A stretch of DNA of 64,000 nucleotides. It comes from Lucinisca nassula. Its lineage: Eukaryota; Mollusca; Bivalvia; Lucinida; Lucinidae. Shown here in pieces: positions 45,010-57,763 of the stretch. Where the stretch lies: contig CAUZLF010000226.1 of the NCBI GenBank assembly GCA_963580285.1, positions 1 through 64,000 of the forward strand, read 5' to 3'. How positions within the stretch are numbered: the first letter of the stretch is position 1; each line of letters opens with the position of its first letter. A program made the translations under genes and the position numbers. The notes beneath the pieces are model-generated. The model did no database searches. It was not told the DNA's origin and worked only from the letters and a program-made list of their open reading frames with translations.

Positions 45010-48000
45010 TCTTCTCTGAAACCACAGGGCCCAGAGCTTAGATATTAAGCATGTAGCAAGGGCAAGTGGTCAACTACATAATTCCTGCCAATCATGCCCC
45101 TCGGTGCCAAATGGGCCACGCCCTAGGGCCCCTTCGCTCCCATAGACTAATAATGGAAAAAAGCTTCAAAAATCTTCTTCTCTGAAACCACAAAGCACAG
45201 AGCTTAGATATTTAGCATGTAGCAATAGCAAGTGGTCACCTACATAATTCCTGCCAATCATGCCCCTGGGTTCAAAAAGGGCCATGCCCCGGGGCCCCTT
45301 CGCTCCCATAGACTCATAATGGAAAAAAAGCTTCAAAAATCTTCTTCTCTGAAACCGCAGGGCCCAGAGCTTATATATTTAGCATGTAGCAATGGCAGGT
45401 GGTCACCTACATAATTCCTGCCAATCATGCCCCTGGGTTCCAAATGGGCCACGCCCCGGGGCCCCTTCGCTCCCATAGACTCATAATGGAAAAAAAGCTT
45501 CAAAAATCTTCTTCCCTGAAACCACAGGGCCCAGAGCTTATATATTTAGCATGTAGCAATGGCAGGTGGTCACCTACATAATTCCTGCCAATCATCCCCC
45601 TGGGTTCCGAATGGGCCACGCCCCGGGGCCCCTTCGGTCCCATAGACTCATAATGGAAAAAAAGCTTCAAAAATCTTCTTCTCTGAAACCACAGGGCCCA
45701 GAGCTTATATATTTAGCATGTAGTAACAGCAAGTGGTCACCTACATAATTCCTGCCAATCATGCCCCTGGTGTCCAAACGGACCACGCCCCGGGGCCCAT
45801 TAGCTCCTATAGACTCATAATGAAAAAAAGCTTCAAAAATCTTCTTCTCTGAAACCATAGGGCCCAGAGCTTAGATAATTAGCATGTAGGAAGGGCAAGT
45901 GGTCAACTACATAATTGCTGCCAATCATGCCCATGGGTTCCAAATGGTCCACGCCCCGGGGCCCCTTCGCTCCCATAGACTCATAATGGAACAAAAAGCT
46001 TCAAAAATCTTCTTCTCTGAAATCACAGGACCAAGAGCTTAGATATTTAGCATGTAGCAATGGCAAGTGGTAACCTATATAATTCCTGCCAATCATGCCC
46101 CTGGGGTCGAAATTGGCCACACCTTTGGGCCCCTTAGCTCCTATATACTCATAATGGAAAAAAAAGTTCAAAAATCTTCTTCTCTGAAACCACAGGGCCC
46201 AGAGCTTAGATATTAAGCATGTAGCAAGGGCAAGTGGTCAACAACATAATTCCTGCCAATCATGCCCCTCGGTGCCAAATGGGCCACGCCCTAGGGCCCC
46301 TTAGCTCCCAATGACTCATAATGGAAAAAAAAGCTTCAAAAATCTTCTTCTCTGAAACCACAAAGCCCAGAGCTTAGATATTTAGCATGTAGCAATAGCA
46401 AGTGGTCACCTACATAATTCCTGCCAACTATGCCCCTGGGTTCAAAAAGGGCCATGCCCCGGGGCCCCTTCGCTCCCATAGACTCATAATGGAAAAAAGG
46501 CTTCAAAAATCTTCTCTGAAACCACAGGGCCCAGAGCTTATATATTTAGCGTGTAGCAATGGCAGTTGGTCACCTACATAATTCCTGCCAATCATGCCCC
46601 TGGGTTCCAAATGGGCCACGCCCCGGGGCCCCTTCGCTCCCATAGACTCATAATGGAAAAAAAGCTTCAAAAATCTTCTTCTCTGAAACCACAGGGCCCA
46701 GAGCTTATATATTTAGCATGTAGCAATGGCAGGTGGTCACCTACATAATTCCTGCCAATCATCCCCCTGGGTTCCAAATGGGCCACGCCCCGGGGCCCCT
46801 TCGCTCCCATAGACTCATAATGGAAAAAAAGCTTCAAAAATCTTCTTCTCTGAAACCACAGGGCCCAGAGCTTATATATTTAGCAGGTAGTAACAGCAAG
46901 TGGTCACCTACATAATTCCTGCCAATCATGCCCCTGGTGTCCAAACGGACCACGCCCCGGGGCCCATTAGCTCCTTTAGACTCATAATGAAAAAAAGCTT
47001 CAAAAATCTTCTTCTCTGAAACCATAGGGCCATGAGCTTAGATAATTAGCATGTAGGAAGGGCAAGTGGTCAACTACATAATTCCTGCCAATCATGCCCC
47101 TGGGTTCCAAATGGTCCACGCCCCGGAGCCCCTTCGCTCCCATAGACTCATATTGGAACAAAAAGCTTCAAAAATCATCTTCTCTGAAACCACAGGGCCC
47201 AGAGCTTAGATATTTAGCATGTAGCATTGGCAAGTGGTAACCTATATAATTCCTGCCAATCATGCCCCTGGGGTCGAAATTGGCCACACCTTTGGGCCCC
47301 TTAGCTCCTATATACTCATAATGGAAAAAAAGTTCAAAAATCTTCTTCTCTGAAACCACAGGGCCCAGAGCTTAGATATTAAGCATGTAGCAACGGCAAG
47401 TGGTCACCAACATAATTCCTGCCAATCATGCCCCTGGGTTCCAAATGGGCCACGCCCCGGGGCCCCTGAGCTCCTATAGACTCATAATGAAAAAAAAAAA
47501 AAGCTTCAAAAATCTTCTTCTCTGAAACCACAGAGCCCAGAGCTTAGAAATTTAGCATGTAGCAACGGCAAGTGGTCACCTACATAGTTCCTGCCAATCA
47601 TGCTCCTGGGGTCCAAACATCCCATGCCCTGGGGCCCCTTAGCTCCCATAGACTCAAACTGGAAAAAAGCTTCAAAAATCTTCTCCTCTGAAACCGCAGG
47701 GCCCAGAGCTTAGGTAATTAGCATGTAGCAACGGCAAGTAGTCATCTACATAATTCCTGCCAATCATGCTCCTGGGGTCAAAATTGGCCACGCCCGCGGG
47801 CCCCTTAGCTCCCATTGACTCATAATAGAAAAAAGCTTCAAAAATCTTATTCTCTGAAATCACAGGGCCCAGAGCTTAGATATTTAGCATGTAGCAACAG
47901 CAAGTGGTCACCTACATAATTCCTGCCAATCATGCCCCTGTTGTCAAAACGAGCCACGCCCCGGGGCCCCTTAGCTCCTATAGACTCATAATGGAAAAAA

Positions 48001-48817
48001 TGCTTCAAAAATCTTTTTCTCTGAAACCACAGCGCCCAGAGCTTAGATAATTAGCATGTGGCAATGGCAAGTGGTCACGTACATAAATCATGCCAATCAT
48101 GCCCCTGGGGTTCAAATGGGCCACGCCCCGGGGCCCCTTAGCTCCCCTAGACTCATAATGGAAAAAAGCTTCAAAAATCTTCTTCTCTGAAACCACAGGG
48201 CCCAGAGCTTAGATATTTAGCATGTGGCAATGACAAGTGGTCACCTGCATAAATCCTGCCAATCATGCCCCTCTGGTCCAAATGGGCCACACCCTGGGAC
48301 CCCCTTAGCTCCCATAGACTCAAAATGGAGAAAAGCCTCAAAAATCTTCTTCTCTGAAACCATAGCGCCCAGAGCTTAGATTTTTAGCATGTAGCAACGG
48401 CAAGAGATCACCTACATATTCCCTGCTAATCATGCCCCTGGGGTCCAAATGGGCCACGCCCCGGTGCCCCTTAGCTCCCATAGACTCTAAATGGAAGAAA
48501 GCTTAAAAAATCTTCTTCTCAGAAACTGTGAAGCACAGAACTTAGATATTTAGTCCAAATTGACCAAATCCTGTGGCCCCTTAACTCCAACAAACTTATA
48601 ATGGAAAAAAAGCTTCAAACATCTTCTTTGAAACCATGAAATACAGACCTTAGATATTTAGTATATAGCAACACAAAATGGTCACCTACATAAATCCTGC
48701 CAACCATGCCCTTTGGGTCAAAATTGGCCAAGCCCCAGGGCTCATTAGCTTCTATAGACTTATACTGGAAAAAAAACTTAAAGAAAAATCTTCTTTTCCA
48801 AAACCATAAGGCACAGA
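45010..48817 (+). repeat. 167-bp tandem repeat, ~23 units, with a 7-unit higher-order duplication
   Basis: Units carry CCTGCCAATCATGCCCCTGG, GGGCCACGCCCCGGGGCCCC, AGACTCATAATGG and GGGCCCAGAGCTTA. Identical landmarks 45232, 45399 and 45566 are 167 bp apart. Block 45021-46187 is repeated almost unchanged at 46188-47354, an offset of 1167 bp or seven units. Later units (47.4-48.8 kb) are more diverged. The 60-63-codon frames in many units are repeat by-products. Confidence 0.95.
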
Positions 48818-48988
48818 TTTTGTTTGATTTGAGGTTTTACATCCCTGTCAACACTGTATAGGTCATTTTGGAGATGTCTCTTCCAATTTTGTGGGACTTT
48901 TTACCTGACATTGAGATGAAATTACATCTCAAGCCCTGTCGCCCAATGAAACCAATAGGGTTTATACGCATGGACACCGCTTTACCTG
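48818..48988 (-). mobile_element. SINE C, 5'-truncated, inserted in a 167-bp unit
   Basis: On the minus strand it reads through CCAATTTTGTGGG-type sequence into CCCTGTCAACACTG, GTAAAACC and a T-rich (A-tail) edge. It splits GGCACAGA from AGCTTAGATATTTAG of one satellite unit, so it came after the array formed. Confidence 0.85.
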
Positions 48989-49091
48989 AGCTTAGATATT
49001 TAGTATGTAGCAATGTCAAGTGGTCTCCTACACTAATGATTTTCTGGTACACAGGTGAGCGATATAGGGCCATTGGGCCCTCTTGTTATAT

Positions 49092-49319
49092 CGAAGAATG
49101 ATTTTACGAAATTGGGTGCTAAATACTATCTTTAGCGACAGCTGTAAAAATTTAAAAGAAAGACCCAGATAGCGCCACAGTCACAAGACACAGCCCACCC
49201 ACGACAGGAAGAGGAAACATACACAAAACAAGAAAAAATACGAGTGTTTATGAAACGGAACAATCAGCCCTCTCTTCCCCACAGGGGGTGATCAGACCAT
49301 TAGAAAACACTAAACAACA
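49092..49319. other. Unique spacer
   Basis: AC-rich and AT-rich DNA with no recognised feature lies between the Helitron-like element and the 41-bp satellite. Confidence 0.5.
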
Positions 49320-50692
49320 ACTCACAACAAATTCGCAGATATGCGATGATAGCCATGCTACCCGTGGTGATAGCCATATTACCTGTGGTGATAGCTATAA
49401 AATGTAGGTGAAAAACTGTGGTGACAGCTGTCAAATTAAGGTGATAGCCATAATACCTTTGGAGATAGTTGTGAAATTCAGGTGATAGACTGTGAAACTT
49501 AGTTGATAGCTTTATTACATATTTGGGCAACTATTACTCAAGTAATGGCCATATTAACTGTGGCGATAACTGTGAAACTAAGGGGATAGCCATACTAACT
49601 CTGCAAACAGCTGTGAAACAGAGGTGACAGCTGTACTACCGGAAGTGACAAGCCGAAGCGATAGGCATATTACCTATAATGATAGTTGTGGAATTCAGAT
49701 GATAGTTATACTAAGCATAGTGAAACTCAGGCGAAATATGTGAAGCTGAGGTGACAGCCATATTACCTGTGGTGGAAGCTGTAAAATTGAGGTTATAGCC
49801 ACATTACCATCTGTGATAGCAATGAAGCCAGGTGATAACCATACTAGTTGTAGCGACAGTTGTAAAACAGATGTTATTTCTGCATTACCTCTTGTGACAG
49901 CTGTCAGCAGATGTCATAACCGTTTTACTTGTGATTATAGCTGTGAAATTCAAGTCATGGTCATATTTCTTGTTGTGAAGCTCAAGTGATAGCCATATTT
50001 CCTGAGGTGACAGCTGTGAAATGGAGGTGATAGCCATATTACATGCATTTATAGCTATGGAACCCAGATGATAGCAATATAAACTGAGGGGATATCGTTG
50101 TTACCTGTAGGAATACATCTGAAACTCGGGTGATAACCATACTAACTGTTTGACAATTATGTATCATAGTTGACTGCTGTACTATCTGTGGTAACGACTG
50201 TCAAACTAAGGTGATAGCAATTTAACTTTTGTGAAGGAAAGCTGAGAAAGTCAGGTGATAGCCATATTACTTGTTGTGATAGCTGTGAAACTAAAATGAT
50301 AGCCATACAAAATATAGTTAAACGATTGCTATATAATATATGGTGACAGCTGTGAAACTGAGGTGATGGCGATATTGCCTTTGGCGATGGCTGTTTAACT
50401 CTGGTGATAACCATACTACTCAGGTGATGGCCATATAGCCTGTAGTGATAGCTGTCAAGCTAAGGGGATAGCCAAACAAGCTATGGGAATAGCTGTGAAA
50501 CAGACTTGATTGCTGTATTACCTGTGGCAGCTGTCAAACCGAGGTGACAGGCATATTACAGATGATAGTCATACTGCTTCTTGTGAAACTCAGGTGATAA
50601 CCATATGACCTGAGGTGTAAAATGCGAAACTGAGGTGACAGCCATATTAACTGTGGTGGTAGCTGTAAAACTGAGTTTATAGCCATATTACC

Positions 50693-50979
50693 GGCGGTGA
50701 TGCGTCTGACTGGTGATCAGAAGTACGCGGATTCAATACTTGCCGGGGTTGGCAGTATTTTTTTCGTGGAGATTGATCATTATATCGTTTCTATCATCAT
50801 TCGTTCCCTTCCGCTGATTCAAGAAGGGCAGTTGTCAGTTTCTGGCGAAAGAATGTACACTGTACTGGTCAACCACTTATGTACAAGACAGCCCAGGAAA
50901 CGTGTGGATAGGTAAACTGACAGGCTCAAAAATTACATAGCGTTGACTTGGCCATTAAACTGCAATCAATGAAAACAAA
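50693..50979 (+). mobile_element. tRNA-headed SINE, family B (copy 3, longest)
   Basis: The head has the perfect anticodon-like hairpin TCTGA-CTGGTGA-TCAGA (50705-50721), and the B box is decayed (GGATTCAATAC). The body contains GGCAGTTGTCAGTTTCTGG and the tail TTGGCCATTAAACTGCAATC, then A-rich sequence. It is mirrored by 23461-23661, so it predates the inverted duplication. The 72-codon frame across it is not a gene. Confidence 0.87.
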
Positions 50980-51843
50980 AACCTGTGAACTCATGTGATA
51001 GCATTACTACCTGTGGTGACAGCTGGGAAAACATGGGGTTAACCGTATGAGTTTTAGTGACTGTTGTGAAACAGAGGTGATTGTTGTATAACATGTTGTG
51101 ACAGCTGTCAACCAAGATAACAGCCGTATTATCTGTAATGATAGCTCTGAAATTCAGGTGATTATGTTTGTGGGAAGCTCAGATGATAGCTATACTTCCT
51201 GTGGTGACAGCTGTGAAATGGAGGTGATATCCATATTAGCTCTGGTGATAGCTGTGAAACTCAGTTGACAGCAATATAACCTGTGGTTACAGCTGTCAAA
51301 CTAAGGTGACCTTAGTGATATCACCTGTAGTGATAGCTCTGAAACTCAGGTGATAAACCATTCTACCTGTTGTGACAAGTGTGAAACATAGTGGATTGCT
51401 GTATTACTTGTGGTGACAGCTGTCAGTCTGAGGTGATAGCGATATGATCTTTGGTGATAGATGTAAAAGTCAGGTGATAACCATACTACCTGTTGTGAAG
51501 GAAAGCTGAGATATTCAGATGATACCATATTACTTGTGGTGATAGCTGTGAAACTAAGGTGACAGCCATACTACCATACATGGTAAAATTATTGCTATAT
51601 ATTATGTTATGACAGCTGTGAAATTGATGTGATAGCCATATTACCTGTGGTGATGTGATGATAGCTAAGAAACTGAGGTAATGGCGATATTACCTGCTGA
51701 AAGCTGTGAACCTCTGGTGATAACCAAACTACCTGTTCTGACATTTGTGAAACGGAGGTCATTGCTTAATAACCTGAGGTGACAGTTGTGAAACTGAGGT
51801 GTTTGTCATACCACCTTTGGTGATAGCTGTGAAACAGGGTTTA

Positions 51844-52208
51844 AAACTAGAGGTGAAGACAGTGATCAGGAATGGATTCAATTACCCCTAATCTCCTAAC
51901 AGAGACAACAATGGGAAATAATTCGAAATTGAAATAACTAAATCCTAATGAAAACACCACAAGCGGATAGCCAAAAGGACTTTTACTTTCACACAAAAAT
52001 GGCCAAACAGCGATCGAAAATAAAAAGACATAAGCAATACATACATGCAAAGACGCACTGTAACAATAATAAACCACAACACAAGAACCGCCTTGGAATG
52101 GTCAGCAAAAAGTATTCAACTCAGGGGCTTAAATCGATTTTACATGGCCTCAGTCCTCGTCCTTGGTTCTTTTATGGTTTAGACAAATAATTGTTAAAGT
52201 CCGCATAA
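51844..52208 (-). mobile_element. Dispersed element A, copy 9
   Basis: It is the paralogue of copy 4 (22492-22838) in the other arm, in the opposite orientation. Both copies have a divergent GATTTAGACAAATAATT region reading TTATGGTTTAGACAAATA, and both lack a poly-G run. Confidence 0.85.
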
Positions 52209-52311
52209 AGTCACATCACATGTGTTGACAGCTGTAAAACTGGAAACTCAGGAGATAGCAATATTACCCGTGGCGATATCTATAAGACTCATTTGAAAGC
52301 CTTACCCCGGA

Positions 52312-52846
52312 GTCTAACTGTTGGTTTTCTTTTGCTCCGGCATTTCATTGGTTTATTGCTTTCGAGTCCTCACCGTTGTTTCATCTCCATGGTTGTTTGA
52401 GCTTTTGTGTTCACAGAGATGTTGCACTGATGAGTTAGGAGGCCTTCATGCGGACTGAACAAATTATTTGTCTAAATCGCGACGGAAAGGCGAGTATTGT
52501 GACCACGTAAAATCGATTTAAGCCCCCCCCCCCACACACACACACACACACACGCACACACACCCAAGTGAAATTCGTTTCCACTGACCTTTCCAATACG
52601 GTTCTTCTGTCGCAGTTTATTTTTGTTATGATTTGTTTTGGGTGTTTGCGTCGCTCATATTATTTTATTTTGGATAGCCTATTGGCCATTTTGTGGGAAA
52701 GTATCTGTCCTTTTGGCTTTCCGCTGTTGATGTTTCCATTGGGGTCTGTTGTTACATGTTTGTGTTTCTTTCTCTTTGGTGTCTCTGATGGGAGCTGTTG
52801 GTTATTTGTATCGATTCCTGATCATTGCCTCCACTTCTGTTTTATT
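52312..52846 (+). mobile_element. Dispersed element A, copy 10 (full length)
   Basis: From GTCTAACTGTTGGTTTTC to ATTGCCTCCACTTCTGTTTT, about 535 bp, with a CCCC/CACA microsatellite replacing the C tract (52506-52563). The left arm at about 22387-22392 is uninterrupted, so the insertion is right-only. The frame 52568-52978 includes the hydrophobic peptide common to A copies. Confidence 0.88.
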
Positions 52847-54194
52847 ACCTGGACTGACAGCTGTGAAACTGAGGTGATAGCCATATTATATATAGTGGCA
52901 ACTGTTATTCAGGTGTGGCCATATATAGCCTGCGGTGATAGAGGTGAGTGCTGCATTACCTGTGGTGACAGCTGCTAAACCGAGGTTATATGTATATTAC
53001 CTATAATGGCATGTGTAAAAATCAGGTGATAGTCATACTACTTCTTGTGAAATACAGGTGACAGCCATATTGCCTGAGGTGAAAGATATGAAACTGAGGT
53101 GGCAGCCATATTACCTGTGGTGGTAGCTGTTAAAGCCATATTACCTGCTCAGATGATAGCCTTACTACCTGTGGTGACAGCTGAGAAACTCAGGTGATAT
53201 CCATACTCAATTTAGTAATAGCTATGAAACAGAGGCGATTACTGTAAAATACAGGCAAGAACCATATTACCTGCGATGATAGCTGTGAAAATCAGGTGAT
53301 AGTCATATTTCTTGTTGTGAAGCTCAGGCGACAGCTATATTTCCTGAGATGACCGCTATGAAACGGAGGTGATAGCCATATTACCTAAGGTGATAGCTGT
53401 GAAACTCTGTTGAAAACAATATAAACTGTGGTGACAGCTGTCAAACTGAGGTGATAGCCATGTTACCTGCAGTGATAGCTTTGAAACTCGTCCGATAATC
53501 ATACTGCCGGTTGTGACAATTGTGAAGCATTGTTGATTAGTATAATTATTACCTATGGTGTCAGATGTAAACCTGAGGTGAAAGCGAAATAACCTTTGGT
53601 GATATATGTGAATATTCTGGTGATAGCCATATTACCTGCTGTGAAGGAAAGCTGAGGTGATTGCTATAATATATGTGGTGACAGCTGTGAAACTGAGGTG
53701 ATAGCCATATTAACTGCGGTGTTGTGATGGTAGCTGAAAAATTCGGGTGATACCAATGTTGACTTTGTTGATAGTTGTTAAACTCCTTTAACCATACTAC
53801 TTATTGTGACTTTTGTGAGACAGAGGTCATTGATTAACAACCCGTGGTGACAGTTGTAAAACTGAAGAGTTAGCCATACTACCTGTGGTGATCGCAGTGA
53901 AACTTAGGTGATCGCCATATTACCTGTGGTGATATCTGTGAGAATAAGTTCAAAGCCATACAAGCCAAAATATTAATGGTAAAAGGTGTGTGCGGCATCA
54001 GTTGTGATAGCCATTCTACCTGGCAATTCAACCTGTGGTGACATGCGTATAACTCAGGTAACAGCCTCATCACCTGTGGTGATAGCTGTGAAACTTACCC
54101 GTGTAGACATATATGACCCAGTTGACAGTCGTTCTTCCTCTGATGATAGCTGTGCTACTAAGATGACAGCCATATTAACTGTGGTGATAGCTAA

Positions 54195-54339
54195 GATTTG
54201 TTTGTCAATAGTCTTTACTTCCCAGGCAATACCATTTTGGATATTTGGAGGTTGCTTTAGATTTTGAGGGACTTTTACCCGACACTGAGATAAACTGACA
54301 TCTCAAGGCCTACCACCCAAAGAAACCGCAAGGGTTTAA
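54195..54339 (-). mobile_element. SINE C, 3' half, split by a Helitron-like insertion
   Basis: On the minus strand it continues from 56607-56645 after removal of 54340-56606. The join corresponds to CTTTTAAACCCTTGCGG in the uninterrupted left-arm copy at 20690-20872. Confidence 0.88.
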
Positions 54340-56606
54340 CCAAGAGGACCATGATGGTCCTATATCGCTCACATGAGCTAAGAGATTAACATGTAGGCCC
54401 CAGGGCGGTGCAATTTTATTTGGACCCAGGTCTATATTTTGAACAACCTAAGCAGAGGTCCACTGAATGAAGCTAAACATCGAATATAAAAGGCATGGCC
54501 TTCTGGTTTTGGACAATAAGATTATTCAAAAGTTTTCTCTTTATAAGTCTATGTTAAACCAATGGACCCAAGGGCGGGGCCATTTTTGGCCCCCATGCTA
54601 TGATTGGAACGATCATGGTAGAGGTCCATTAGATGAAACTTCAAACCAAATTTCAAAGACCTGGGCCTTCTGGTTTAAAACGAGAAGAGTTTTAAAGGTT
54701 TTCCTTTTATTAGCCTATGTAAAACCAGTGGGCCCCGGCGCGGGAGCATTTTTGGCCACAGGGCTATAATTTGAACAGTCTTGGAAGAGGTCCACTAAAT
54801 GACGCTTCTTATCAAGTATCAAAAGACCTGAGCTTTCTGGTCTCAGACAATAAGACTTTTAAAGGTTTTCCCACTATAAGCTTATGTAAAACCAGTGAAC
54901 ACCAGCGCGGGGGCATTTTTAGCCCCAGGGCTATAATTTGAACAATCGTGGTAGAGGTTTACTAGATGAAGCTTCATACTAAATATCAAAGACCTTGACC
55001 AGCTGGTTTCACAGGAGAAGATTTTTATATGTTTTCCCAATATTAGCCTATGTAAAACCAGTGTGCCCCGGAATGGGGGCATGATTGACCCCAGGGTATT
55101 AATTTGAACAATCTTGGTAGAGAATCACTAGATGAAGCTTCATACCAAATATCAAAGACCTGGGCCTTCTGGTTTCAGACAAGAAGATTTTTAAAGGTTT
55201 TCCCTTATAAGCCCAGGTAAAACAAGTGGGTCTCGGCGCAGAGGCATTATTTGCCCCAGGGCTATAATTTGAACAATCTTGGTATAGGTCCATTTGATGA
55301 AGCTTCATACCAAATATCAAAGACCCGGGCCTTCTGGTTTCAGAGAAGAAGATTTTTTAAAGGTTTTCCCTATATAAGCCTATGTAAAACCAGTTGGCCA
55401 CGGGGCAGGGTCGTTTTTGGCCCCAGGGCTATAATTTGAACAATCTAGGTAGAGGTCCACTAGATGGAGCTTCATACCAAATATCAAAGACCTGGGCCTT
55501 CTGATTTCAGAGAAGAAGATTTTTAAAATTTTCCCTATATAAGCATATGTAAAACCAGTGGGCCCCGGCGCGGGGGGCGTTTTTGGCCACAGGGCTATAA
55601 TTTGAACAATTTTTGGTAGAGGTTCACTAGATGAAGCTTCATACTAAATATCAAAGACCTGGACCTTCAAGTTTCAGACAAGAAGATTTTTATATGTTTT
55701 CCCTATATAAGCCTATGTGAAACGAGTGGGCCCCGGTGCGGGGGCGTTTTTTGCCCCAGGGCTATAATTTGAACAATCTTGGCAGAGGTTAACTAGATGA
55801 AGCTTCATACCAAATATCAAAGACCTCGGCCTTCTGTATTCAGACAAAAAGATTTTATATGTTTTCCCTATATCAGCCTATATAAAACCAGTGGGCCCTG
55901 GCGCGGGGGGGGGGGGGGGGGGGGGGGGGCGTTTTTGGCCCCAGGGCTATAATTTGAACAATCTTGGTAGAGGTTCAGTACCTGGGCCTTCTGGTTTCAG
56001 ACAAGAAGATTTTTTATATTATATGTTTTCCCTATATCAGCCTTTATAAAACAAGTGTGCCCCGAGGCGGGGCCATTTATTGGCCCCAGGGCTATAATTT
56101 GAACAATCTTGGTAGATGTCCACAGATGAAGCTTCATACCAAATATCAAAGACGCGGCTTTTGGATTTCAGATAAGAAGATTTTTAAAGGTTTTCCTTAT
56201 ATAAGCCTATGTAAAAACAGTGGGCCACGGCATGGAGGCATTTTGGCCCCAGTGCTATAATTTGAACAATCTTGGTAGAGGTCCACTAGATGAAGCTTCA
56301 TACCAAATATCAAAGACTTATGCCTTCTGGTTTCAGAGTAGAAGATTTTTAAAGATTTTTTCTTATTTTCCCCTTTTCGTTGCCATGGCAACCAGAGTTA
56401 AGCATGGAATTGAATTCTTTGAACAACTTTGAGAGAGGACCACATATGGATCTTTTTTGCCAAGTTTGGTCAGAATCTGTTCAGAGGTTAAGGAGGAGAT
56501 GATGTTTAAAGAAATTGTAAACGGGACGGACGGACGACGACGCCGACGTCGACGGACGGTGAATGATCACAATAGCTCACCCTGAGCCTTTGGCTCAGGT
56601 GAACTA
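54340..56606 (-). mobile_element. Helitron-like element with ~165-bp internal tandem units
   Basis: Minus-strand reading: a hairpin (56574-56605) with GGTGAGCT/AGTTCACC arms, a GTCCGTCG-rich tract (56523-56558), about 11 units of ~160-170 bp keyed by GGGCTATAATTTGAACAATC, and a right end GTGAGCGATATAGGACC that forms a 7-bp hairpin (54346-54360). The ends match 44721-49091, while the internal repeat sequence is different. A ~25-base G run lies at 55905-55929. It is right-arm-only, and the left arm gives the exact empty site. Confidence 0.78.
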
Positions 56607-56645
56607 AAAAACGGTTCGTCTCGCACCACATTATCCTGGGAAGGC
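56607..56645 (-). mobile_element. SINE C, 5' half
   Basis: ACGGTTCGTCTCGCACCAC is the complement of the GTGGTGCGAGAC block of SINE C. It is the other side of the Helitron-like insertion. Confidence 0.85.
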
Positions 56646-57495
56646 TTATTTCTTATAAGCTGTAAGCCGTAATTGTATCGATTCCTGATCATTGCCTTCA
56701 ATACGATTTTATTAACATTTCTAACACGTTTACAGACGTCATTTTATTGTGCGAATATTTTGGCAATGCATTTAACAAACGTTTCTCTGCTTACATTTCC
56801 GAATAATTTCATCAATGTTATTTTTGATGCTTTAATCAGCATGTTAATGACATTGTAAAACATTGGAAAATGTATAAGCGCTTCAATTCAGTACTTCTGT
56901 CAATGGGACCCATTATAACACACACATCTTACACTGCTTTCTGTCAGTTGTTCTTCATCTATTGAAGTTTGTGGCACTTTTCCTATTTCTGGTTCAAATT
57001 TAGATTGTTAGTGCTCATTAGAACAGACTGTTCGAGGCAATTTTAATGAGTATATACGTCTATGCTGTGGGTAAGAATATGGTAAAAATGAATACCCTTG
57101 CCAACCCCTACTTTCATATGTATGAAGTGGGGTCTAAATGGGTATGTATTTCCCGGACTTGTTAATTGGTTTTAACAGTATAGGCATAATTTATTTCAAC
57201 AGCAGCTTTGTGTCCATAAAGTATCCCAGTGGCTCAATTGAATGCGCAAGCTCGAGGGATTGATCATCTCTAGACTGAGTATGTTTCTTGCGAGTGAGAA
57301 TGATCACGGACTATATTCTATAGTATTTCGCCCTCTTCTGCTTGTCCGTTTCTAAAAGCTGAATGCGCACTATACTTGCACTGGTTATCAGCATATTGGT
57401 GATCTATTTACATTTTTTTTCTTATGAGACTGTGAACTCGCTATGTCCCAATTCTATAAGAAAGTTCCACTGCAAAATTATTTGTACAAAACACA
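56646..57495. other. Unique right-arm sequence
   Basis: It matches 17450-17945 plus 19106-19330 plus 19931-20310 in reverse, without the left-only insertions. A short element-A end motif is at 56670-56695. The 61-codon frame 56673-56858 is not supported as a gene. Confidence 0.75.
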
Positions 57496-57763
57496 GTTTA
57501 AACCCCCAGTGGAATTCGTGTCGCTGACCGTTCCAAGGCGGTTCTTCTGTCGCGGTTTATTTTATTTTTTTCGCTTGTCTTTGAGTATTTGTGTCGCTTA
57601 TATTGTTTTATTTTGGATAGCCAATTGGCCATTCTGTGTTAATTGATATTTCAATTAGGGTCTAGTTGTTTCATGTTTGTGTTTCGTTCCCTTTGGTGTC
57701 TCTAGATAGTGGGAGCTGTGGTTTTATTTATCGATTCCTGATCATTGCCTTCACATCTATTTT
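57496..57763 (+). mobile_element. Dispersed element A, copy 11 (partial)
   Basis: CCGTTCCAAGGCGGTTCTTC to ATTGCCTTCACATCTATTTT. In the left arm only an A end fragment (17284-17301) lies at the mirrored site, next to a SINE fragment, so one or both arms have been rearranged here. Confidence 0.83.

Larger units (their letters stand above)
44721..49091 (+). mobile_element. Non-autonomous Helitron-like element with internal 167-bp array
   Basis: The left end carries a long hairpin (44723-44754: AGCTCACCTGTCACG against its complement, one bulge), then GTCCGTCGTCCGTCGTGCGT-type sequence and AAACAATTTCAAAT. About 23 tandem 167-bp units follow. The right end has GGTGAGCGATATAGGGCCAT, forming a 6-bp hairpin (49066-49081), then CTTGTT. 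No Rep/helicase reading frame is present. Subterminal hairpins without terminal inverted repeats, and an internal minisatellite, are features reported for Helitron-like and 'pearl'-type elements of bivalves; that placement is inference. A second element with the same ends lies at 54340-56606. Confidence 0.72.
49320..54194 (-). repeat. 41-bp satellite, type B, minus orientation (right arm)
   Basis: Units GGTGATAGCCATATTACCTG and GTGGTGATAGCTGTGAAAC are interrupted by SINE B (50693-50979) and element A copies 9 and 10. From about 49955 onward variants match the left arm in reverse. 49320-49955 is satellite outside the pairing region. Confidence 0.9.

Noticed and set aside
45232..47025. Repeated 60-63-codon frames in the 167-bp array as a repeat-protein gene
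   Set aside because: The unit length of 167 is not a multiple of three, so frames cannot continue between units. Each is an isolated by-product.
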